Assembly (NCBI GenBank): GCA_040752635.1
Contig: JBFMGS010000063.1
Coordinates: 1 to 11,481, forward strand
From: JBFMGS01 sp040752635
GTDB lineage: Bacteria > Bacillota > SHA-98 > UBA4971
Direction: 5' to 3'
DNA: 11,481 bases
In this document: one piece after another, positions 6,892 through 11,481 of the stretch
Numbering within the stretch: position 1 is the stretch's first letter
Layout: each line of letters opens with the position of its first letter
The notes under the pieces: generated by a model
Told to the model about the DNA's origin: nothing
Database searches by the model: none
The model's input: only the letters and a program-made list of their open reading frames with translations
Program-made: the position numbers and the translations under genes

Positions 6892-6940
6892 GGGAGGTGA
6901 GACATGGCGACATAGTCCGAGACAGGTGTCTTAATCCGGG
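6892..6940 (+). promoter_or_regulatory. Three-codon start-stop mini-ORF upstream of the binding-protein gene
   Basis: A near-perfect ribosome binding site, AGGGAGGTGA (6891-6900), overlapping the LarA stop, sits 3 nt before ATG GCG ACA TAG (6904-6915), which would encode only Met-Ala-Thr. The solute-binding protein starts 61 nt later with its own site. A minimal leader ORF could load ribosomes onto the message or recycle those leaving larA. It could also be a decayed start of a lost gene. Direct sequence observation, unproven function. Confidence 0.35.
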
Positions 6941-6976
6941 GTGGATTCAAAAAAACACGAAGGGGTGAGGTATGCG

Positions 6977-8290
6977 ATGAAGGCCATTAAGATAGGTATA
7001 ATCCTGGCAGTCTTGCTCAGCTTGCTGCTCACCATGGCGCCCGCATTTGGTGCCGAGAAGCCTCTCCAGCTTACTCTCTGGCACATGGAAGCCCGGCCGA
7101 CACGGGTCAAGGCTATCGAAGAACTGGTAAACTCGTTTAACCAGGAAAATCCTGATATCCAGATCAAGGTGGAAGTGCAGAGCTGGGGCGACGTTTACGT
7201 CAAGGCCATCGCTGCCGTCCAATCAGGTAAGTATCCTGATTTCATCTTCACCACGCCCGATTTCGGCATGAACCTGATGCTGACCCGAGTGGTTCGTCCT
7301 GTTGACGATATCGTTAAGGACCTGCAAAAGAAGTACACAATCTACGATGTCCCCCTGGACCCCTTCTACTTCGACGGTCATTACTGGGCTGTGCCCCTCT
7401 ACGGGATGTCGGAGGTCCTGTGGTACCGAAAGGACCTCTTCCAAAAGGCAGGACTGGATCCGGCAAAGCCTCCCAAAACCTGGTCTGAGCTACTGGCAGC
7501 GTGCAAAACATTGGTTGACAAGGGCGTAGTCAAGTACCCCATTGCTGTGCCGGGGGACTGGCATCTCGCAACCATACAGCAGGTTTACCCGCTTATGGTT
7601 GTCAACAAGGCGGAACACATCTTCGATGAAAAGGGCAACATCATCTTCGATAATCCCCGCACTGTGGAGGCATACGAGTTCTACAAGAAGCTCTTTGACA
7701 TGTCCCCACCAGGCTCCGCGTCGTGGCAATGGGATCAGCCCATTGCGGCGCTCACGGGCGGCGAGGTTGCGATGGTCATGGAGAAAGGCCAGTATATCGA
7801 GCAATGGGACCTGAGAACCAAGCTGCCGCCTGACCTCCTGGGAGCAACGCCCATTCCCATACCCGACAGCGGGGGGCAGCCCGGGACTGCGTACTTCTCA
7901 AACGGCATTCACCTGCTGAAAACGGATGCGAAAGTCAGAGCGGCCTTTAAGCGCTTTGTCGAGTACCTCTACGTGCCCGACAACATGGCTCGTCTGCTAG
8001 TTGCCGCACCCGGGCTTTTCCTGCCGGTTACTGTAGAAGCATCGAAGTCGCGTGTCCTCTCTGAGCATCCGACGATCTCCCGTCACAGGGAGAAATTCGA
8101 TCTCATGATCGAGCAATCCAAGTATGGGAGACTCTACGGGTTTACGCGGCGCCCGTATCATCCCAACATAGGCCGAATCATGAGCCAAGGCCTCATCGCC
8201 TGGACAGCCCAGAGGATGATATTTGACGGACTGAGCGCAGCGGAAGCCGTGAAGCTGGGCGCGGAAAAGATGAGGGAGGCTACTGAATAA
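6977..8290 (+). CDS. ABC sugar transporter, extracellular solute-binding protein
   Basis: A 437-residue family 1 (CUT1) solute-binding protein. A signal peptide spans residues 1-26: KAIKIG, a hydrophobic core of about 12 residues, then APAFGA with cleavage expected near 25-26. There is no lipobox cysteine, so it is predicted to be soluble in the periplasm or anchored by other means. The mature part opens with LTLWHMEA, continues with EELVNSFNQENPDIQIKVE (a typical SBP opening) and has PKTWSELL and WAVPLYG-type ligand-cleft segments. Start choice: ATG 6977 gives the clean signal peptide with GGGGTGAGG (6962-6970) upstream; the longer frame from GTG 6941 adds 12 charged residues. It precedes the two permeases and a strong hairpin, the usual order for a highly expressed binding protein. 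The sugar is not readable from sequence but is presumably the substrate of the NagA/NagB-like enzymes. Confidence 0.92.
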   Translation: MKAIKIGIILAVLLSLLLTMAPAFGAEKPLQLTLWHMEARPTRVKAIEELVNSFNQENPDIQIKVEVQSWGDVYVKAIAAVQSGKYPDFIFTTPDFGMNLMLTRVVRPVDDIVKDLQKKYTIYDVPLDPFYFDGHYWAVPLYGMSEVLWYRKDLFQKAGLDPAKPPKTWSELLAACKTLVDKGVVKYPIAVPGDWHLATIQQVYPLMVVNKAEHIFDEKGNIIFDNPRTVEAYEFYKKLFDMSPPGSASWQWDQPIAALTGGEVAMVMEKGQYIEQWDLRTKLPPDLLGATPIPIPDSGGQPGTAYFSNGIHLLKTDAKVRAAFKRFVEYLYVPDNMARLLVAAPGLFLPVTVEASKSRVLSEHPTISRHREKFDLMIEQSKYGRLYGFTRRPYHPNIGRIMSQGLIAWTAQRMIFDGLSAAEAVKLGAEKMREATE

Positions 8291-8300
8291 CCCAGATAAC

Positions 8301-8368
8301 CCAGGGATCGGTCCCAATCAGTCACAATACGAGCCGCCACGACGGACCTGTCGTGGCGGCTACCCTGG
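8301..8368 (+). promoter_or_regulatory. Structured intercistronic region with 12-bp hairpin
   Basis: AGCCGCCACGAC (8332-8343) and GTCGTGGCGGCT (8350-8361) form a perfect 12-bp GC-rich stem around the 6-nt loop GGACCT. An outer pair, CCAGGG (8301-8306) with CCCTGG (8363-8368), can enclose it, and a small GGGA-TCGG-TCCC hairpin (8304-8315) competes. No T-run follows, so this is not a simple intrinsic terminator. Its position, just after the binding-protein stop and before the first permease, fits a 3' RNA-stabilising or attenuating element that lets the binding protein outnumber the permeases. Confidence 0.75.
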
Positions 8369-8427
8369 ATAGGATTCGGGAGTGCACGCGGAATCGGGGT
8401 AAGGCTGATATCGGGGGCGACAGCGTC

Positions 8428-9345
8428 ATGAGGAGAACCTCGCAGATTGTAAGACACATAGCCACGCGGTTTGGGAAAGACCCTTATTTCGGACTGGTAC
8501 TGGTCATACCGCTCCTCATATGGGTTTTTGGGACCCTGATTTACCCTTTAGTAGAGGCCGCAATCCTTAGCATAAAGAACGTGGGGTATGCAGGAACTTC
8601 CGGTAGGTACGTCGGACTGGCCAACTACGTGAACCTCTTCAAATCCCCAACGTTCTTGCGCTCCTTGTGGGTGAGCGCCATTTGGACAGTCCTCAATGTA
8701 GCGCTCCAGCTCGGGGCTGCATTGATCGCTGCGGTGATCTTGAACCAGGATTTCTGGGGAAAGAACTTCATACGTACTTGGATAATCGTGCCTTGGGTAC
8801 TTCCCTCCATTGTCCTTGCCACCCTGGGTAAGTGGGTGCTCGATCCTTCTCTCGGAGTGGTGAATTACCTGCTGAAGCAGGTTGGTCTTACGAACACCCC
8901 CGTCTCGTTTCTCAGCGTTCGTCGGCTCGCCTTGCCCAGCGTGACCATCTTGAACGTCTGGAGATGGTTCCCCTTCTTTGCGGTAACGCTCCTAGCCGCG
9001 CTGCAGACTATTCCCCGGGAACTCTACGAAGCGGCAGATATCGACCGGGCAACGCCGTTTCAAAAGTTTATCCATATTGAGCTTCCCGGAATAATGCCAG
9101 TCCTAAAAGTGCAGGCGCTCATGTGTTTTCTCTGGGCCGCAAACATATTTGACACTATCTGGCTTCTTACCAGGGGAGGGCCGGCGTATGCTACTACAAC
9201 CCTCCCGATTCTCGTATATCTCAAGGCGTTCCAGGAATTCAGGATTTCGCAGGCCGCCGCGATGTCGGTGGTCATGTTCGTTGTACTTCTCGTAGGTAGT
9301 CTCGTCTACTTCTGGAGATCCCTTGAGATCGAGTGGGAGGAATAA
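8428..9345 (+). CDS. ABC sugar transporter permease 1 (MalF-type)
   Basis: A 305-residue CUT1 inner-membrane permease with about six transmembrane segments, near 20-42, 78-105, 113-137, 170-192, 228-246 and 277-296. The cytoplasmic EAA loop, which docks on the ATPase, is EAADIDRATPFQKFIHIELP (201-220). The consensus EAA---G---------I-LP is otherwise kept, but the conserved glycine is Arg207. Start choice: ATG 8428 has GGGGGCGA (8413-8420) 7 nt upstream and begins a normal length; the frame extends to GTG 8353, which lies inside the intercistronic hairpin, so the longer form is unlikely. The next permease starts 4 nt downstream. No ATPase gene accompanies the pair. Confidence 0.9.
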   Translation: MRRTSQIVRHIATRFGKDPYFGLVLVIPLLIWVFGTLIYPLVEAAILSIKNVGYAGTSGRYVGLANYVNLFKSPTFLRSLWVSAIWTVLNVALQLGAALIAAVILNQDFWGKNFIRTWIIVPWVLPSIVLATLGKWVLDPSLGVVNYLLKQVGLTNTPVSFLSVRRLALPSVTILNVWRWFPFFAVTLLAALQTIPRELYEAADIDRATPFQKFIHIELPGIMPVLKVQALMCFLWAANIFDTIWLLTRGGPAYATTTLPILVYLKAFQEFRISQAAAMSVVMFVVLLVGSLVYFWRSLEIEWEE

Positions 9346-9349
9346 CCCG

Positions 9350-10180
9350 ATGAAAAAGGGACGGCTCAAAAGCGCTCTAAAGTATGGCTTTGTAATCCTG
9401 CTTTCCTCGGTAGTCTTTCTTCCACTGTATTGGATCTTCATAAACTCCTTCAAGACTACGCCGGAGCTCACGAGCCCCACGCCCACGCTGTTCCCGCGCA
9501 CCTTCACGCTAGAGCACTATACAAACCTGTTCACGCGGGTTAACTTCCTAAGATACTTTTTCAACAGCACCTATGTTGCGGTCATAAGCACGTTCATCAC
9601 GATCATGTTGGGGTCGCTTGCCGCCTATAGCATCTACCGCTGCAGGTATCGTGGGCGCAAGCTCTTATTTACCCTGTTCCTGTCCATTTACGTGTTCCCG
9701 CGCGTGCTTCTCCTGATCCCCCTATTCGTAACCTTCTCCAAGCTAGAGATCGTGGATACCCTCCTTGCCCTTATCATCCTGAACGTCACAACGACGGCGC
9801 CCTTCAGCGTCTGGACCTTGAGAGCCTTTTTCACCAGCATTCCGATTGACCTGGAGGATGCTGCGCTGGTGGACGGGGCGAACAGGATTCAGGTGTTGTT
9901 CAAGATATTCTTCCCCATAGCGGCGCCTGGAATAGCCGCCTTGGCTCTAAACTCGTTTCTTCTTTGCTGGACCGAGTACCTCTTCGCTTCCGCGTTCATC
10001 ATGTCCAACGAACTCAAGACGATTCCGGTGGGGATGTCGTTGTTCCTCGACCAGTATTTCATCGATTGGGGTATGCTCATGTCAAGCTCCGTTATCGTGG
10101 CCTTGCCCCCGATCATACTATTTGCGTTTGTGGGTCGGTATTACGTGAAAGGTCTTATCGCTGGGGCCGTGAAGGGGTGA
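9350..10180 (+). CDS. ABC sugar transporter permease 2 (MalG-type)
   Basis: A 276-residue CUT1 permease. The N-terminus MKKGRLKSALKYG is basic, followed by VILLSSVVFLPLYWIFINSFK, a typical first membrane span. Five further spans follow to the C-terminal YYVKGLIAGAVKG (264-276), a hallmark ending of MalG-like proteins. The EAA loop is EDAALVDGANRIQVLFKIFFP (169-189), with the family glycine retained. ATG 9350 has GGGAGGA (9335-9341) 8 nt upstream and starts 4 nt after the previous stop, so the two are one translational unit. It pairs with permease 1 as a heterodimer in the cytoplasmic membrane. Confidence 0.92.
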   Translation: MKKGRLKSALKYGFVILLSSVVFLPLYWIFINSFKTTPELTSPTPTLFPRTFTLEHYTNLFTRVNFLRYFFNSTYVAVISTFITIMLGSLAAYSIYRCRYRGRKLLFTLFLSIYVFPRVLLLIPLFVTFSKLEIVDTLLALIILNVTTTAPFSVWTLRAFFTSIPIDLEDAALVDGANRIQVLFKIFFPIAAPGIAALALNSFLLCWTEYLFASAFIMSNELKTIPVGMSLFLDQYFIDWGMLMSSSVIVALPPIILFAFVGRYYVKGLIAGAVKG

Positions 10181-10194
10181 GAGACCCTCGGGGG

Positions 10195-10210
10195 TGATCG
10201 GGACCGATCA
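10195..10210. promoter_or_regulatory. Perfect palindrome upstream of the nagA-like gene
   Basis: TGATCGGGACCGATCA is a perfect inverted repeat with 7-bp arms around GA. It sits 14 nt after the permease stop and ends 24 nt before the nagA-like start, just upstream of its AAGGAGG ribosome binding site (10219-10225). A nearby GTGAT (10194-10198) and ATCAC (10214-10218) form a weaker outer dyad. It could be an operator or a short hairpin affecting translation; the distance and symmetry alone cannot tell which. Confidence 0.45.
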
Positions 10211-10233
10211 TTCATCACAAGGAGGCACTACAA

Positions 10234-11481
10234 ATGACTGCGAGAAGCATGTCGAACTCCGAGAAGATAAGCAAAACAGCTCTCATCAACGGCAAGGTGG
10301 TTACCCCTTTGAGGATCATCCCCCGCGGCGCTGTTGTGATTCAGGGGAAGAAGTTGGACGGTATCTTCTCAATGGATGAGGTCGGTACTGCGTTAAGCGA
10401 TGCAACCCGAGTCGTAGATGTAGACGGCATGGTCATCGCTCCAGGTTTTATTGACATACACGTGCATGGTGGTGGCGGGGCTGATCTGATGGACGGCACC
10501 CCGGGGGCGCTGATAGAAATGGCCAGGGCTCATGCCAAGGGGGGATCGACTGCGATCGTACCTTCAACTGTTGCCAGTTCCTTGGAGACCCTCTTCGAAG
10601 TGCTGGATAATACGAAGCACGCCAAGGAGAAAGGCGACTCTGAGACCTGGTGCGGCGGGGCCAGGATTATAGGTGTCCACCTCGAGGGTCCCTATCTTTC
10701 AGCAGAACAGCGGGGGGCAATGAATCCCCACTACCTGAAGAATCCGGATGCAGAGGAGTACGTGAGGCTCTTAGACGACTATCCGGATATAGTTAGGGTT
10801 TCAGCCGCTCCGGAATTGCCGGGGGCTTTGGAGTTAGGCAGGGAACTTGGCCGGCGCAGGATCCTCGCCTCGATCGGCCATTCCAACGCAACCTTCGACG
10901 AAGTCTGCCGAGCGGTTGAGGCGGGATACACTCACGTCACCCATCTGTACTCCGCCATGTCCGGGGTGCGAAGGATCAGTGCCTACCGCGTGGCGGGCGT
11001 CATTGAGAGCGGCCTTCTCTTGGACGAGCTGACGGTCGAGGTAATCGCGGATGGCAAACACCTTCCGGCAAGTTTGCTCAAGCTTATCTACAAATATAAG
11101 GGAGCTGATAGAATCGCTCTAATAACGGACGCCATGAGGGCTGCAGGCATGCCTGAAGGCGAGTATTACTTGGGAAAGATGGAGGATCAACAGAAGGTGA
11201 TCATCGAGGATGGTGTAGCGAAGCTCCCGGACAGGAGCGCATTTGCAGGTAGTGTGGCGACGATGAATCTTGTGGTCAAAAACATGGTGGAGCTGGCCGG
11301 GGTCTCCCTCACCGATGCTGTGAAAATGGCCACCGTCACTCCGGCCAGGATTATCGGTGCCGCTGACACAAAAGGGAGCCTGGCCGTTGGCAAAGATGCC
11401 GACATAGTCGTCTTTGATGAGAGGAGCCTTTCCGTGAAGATGACGATCGTGGAAGGGCGGGTTGCGTTCAACGGGCTCTAG
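10234..11481 (+). CDS. nagA: NagA-like N-acetylglucosamine-6-phosphate deacetylase
   Basis: A 415-residue amidohydrolase-family enzyme (family members about 380-400 residues). NagA removes acetate from GlcNAc-6-P to give GlcN-6-P, the substrate of NagB. Metal and catalytic motifs are HVHGGGGADLMD (76-87; H76, H78), HLEGPYLS (149-156; E151), IGHSNAT (214-220; H216), THLYSAM (236-242; H237), ADGKHL (272-277) and the proton-shuttle ITDAM (297-301; D299). All metal-site and catalytic residues are present. E. coli NagA has THLYNAM, and the Asn that touches substrate is Ser240 here; the following SGVRRISAYR segment also differs from the ITGREPG type, so the preferred substrate may not be GlcNAc-6-P itself. 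ATG 10234 has AAGGAGG 8 nt upstream. The TAG stop is the last codon of the window, so anything further downstream is unseen. Confidence 0.92.
   Translation: MTARSMSNSEKISKTALINGKVVTPLRIIPRGAVVIQGKKLDGIFSMDEVGTALSDATRVVDVDGMVIAPGFIDIHVHGGGGADLMDGTPGALIEMARAHAKGGSTAIVPSTVASSLETLFEVLDNTKHAKEKGDSETWCGGARIIGVHLEGPYLSAEQRGAMNPHYLKNPDAEEYVRLLDDYPDIVRVSAAPELPGALELGRELGRRRILASIGHSNATFDEVCRAVEAGYTHVTHLYSAMSGVRRISAYRVAGVIESGLLLDELTVEVIADGKHLPASLLKLIYKYKGADRIALITDAMRAAGMPEGEYYLGKMEDQQKVIIEDGVAKLPDRSAFAGSVATMNLVVKNMVELAGVSLTDAVKMATVTPARIIGAADTKGSLAVGKDADIVVFDERSLSVKMTIVEGRVAFNGL

Noticed and set aside
8332..8361. 12-bp hairpin as an intrinsic terminator
   Set aside because: The following bases are ACCCTGG with no U-tract, and the transporter genes continue in the same direction.
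1..11481. CRISPR array, tRNA, rRNA or insertion sequence
   Set aside because: No repeat-spacer pattern, cloverleaf, rRNA-like block, transposase or terminal inverted repeats were found by eye; the only tandem repeat is the two-unit one at 1140-1200.

Overview
The window carries one co-directional (+ strand) catabolic locus of nine recognisable genes. It looks like an amino-sugar or amino-sugar-acid utilisation cluster from an anaerobic, fermentative bacterium. The phylum is a guess: Bacillota (clostridial or Limnochordia-like) or a Thermotogota-like lineage. The guess rests on mid-range GC, strong purine-rich ribosome binding sites, TTG/GTG starts, and the pairing of a CUT1 sugar ABC importer with a ROK regulator. 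The importer's binding protein has a signal peptide but no lipobox cysteine, which is unusual for a typical monoderm Firmicute.

Layout: about 356 bases of mostly non-coding leader, with a weak ORF end and an A/T-rich palindrome; a NagB-like glucosamine-6-phosphate deaminase/isomerase (357-1145); a 30-bp tandem repeat with an embedded palindrome; a very large (672 aa) transaldolase-like protein (1240-3258); an SIS-domain protein overlapping it by ATGA (3255-4013); a 170-nt gap; a ROK repressor with a TTG start (4184-5425); a 182-nt gap; a LarA-like nickel-pincer racemase/epimerase (5608-6891); an ABC importer made of a binding protein (6977-8290), a 12-bp hairpin and two permeases (8428-9345, 9350-10180); a palindromic spacer; and a NagA-like deacetylase (10234-11481) whose stop codon is the last three bases of the window.

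Likely logic (inference): the importer brings in an acetylated amino sugar or a derivative of one. NagA-like removes acetate, NagB-like deaminates/isomerises, the SIS protein isomerises or performs an elimination, and the transaldolase-like enzyme cleaves or transfers a carbon fragment. The ROK protein represses until an inducer sugar binds. The LarA-like enzyme does not belong to the standard GlcNAc pathway and implies that a 2-hydroxyacid is released or consumed. One testable idea is a lactyl-ether sugar such as MurNAc, which would yield D-lactate plus GlcNAc-6-P. The substrate could equally be another amino-sugar acid. No sugar kinase and no ABC ATPase are encoded here.

The most unusual content is the giant transaldolase-like protein and the LarA homologue sitting together in a nagA/nagB/SIS/ROK cluster. 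Several family-typical residues are also altered (NagB GENGH...ND, NagA THLYSAM, SIS NAYG, permease EAA-loop Arg), which suggests the whole set handles something other than plain GlcNAc-6-P.
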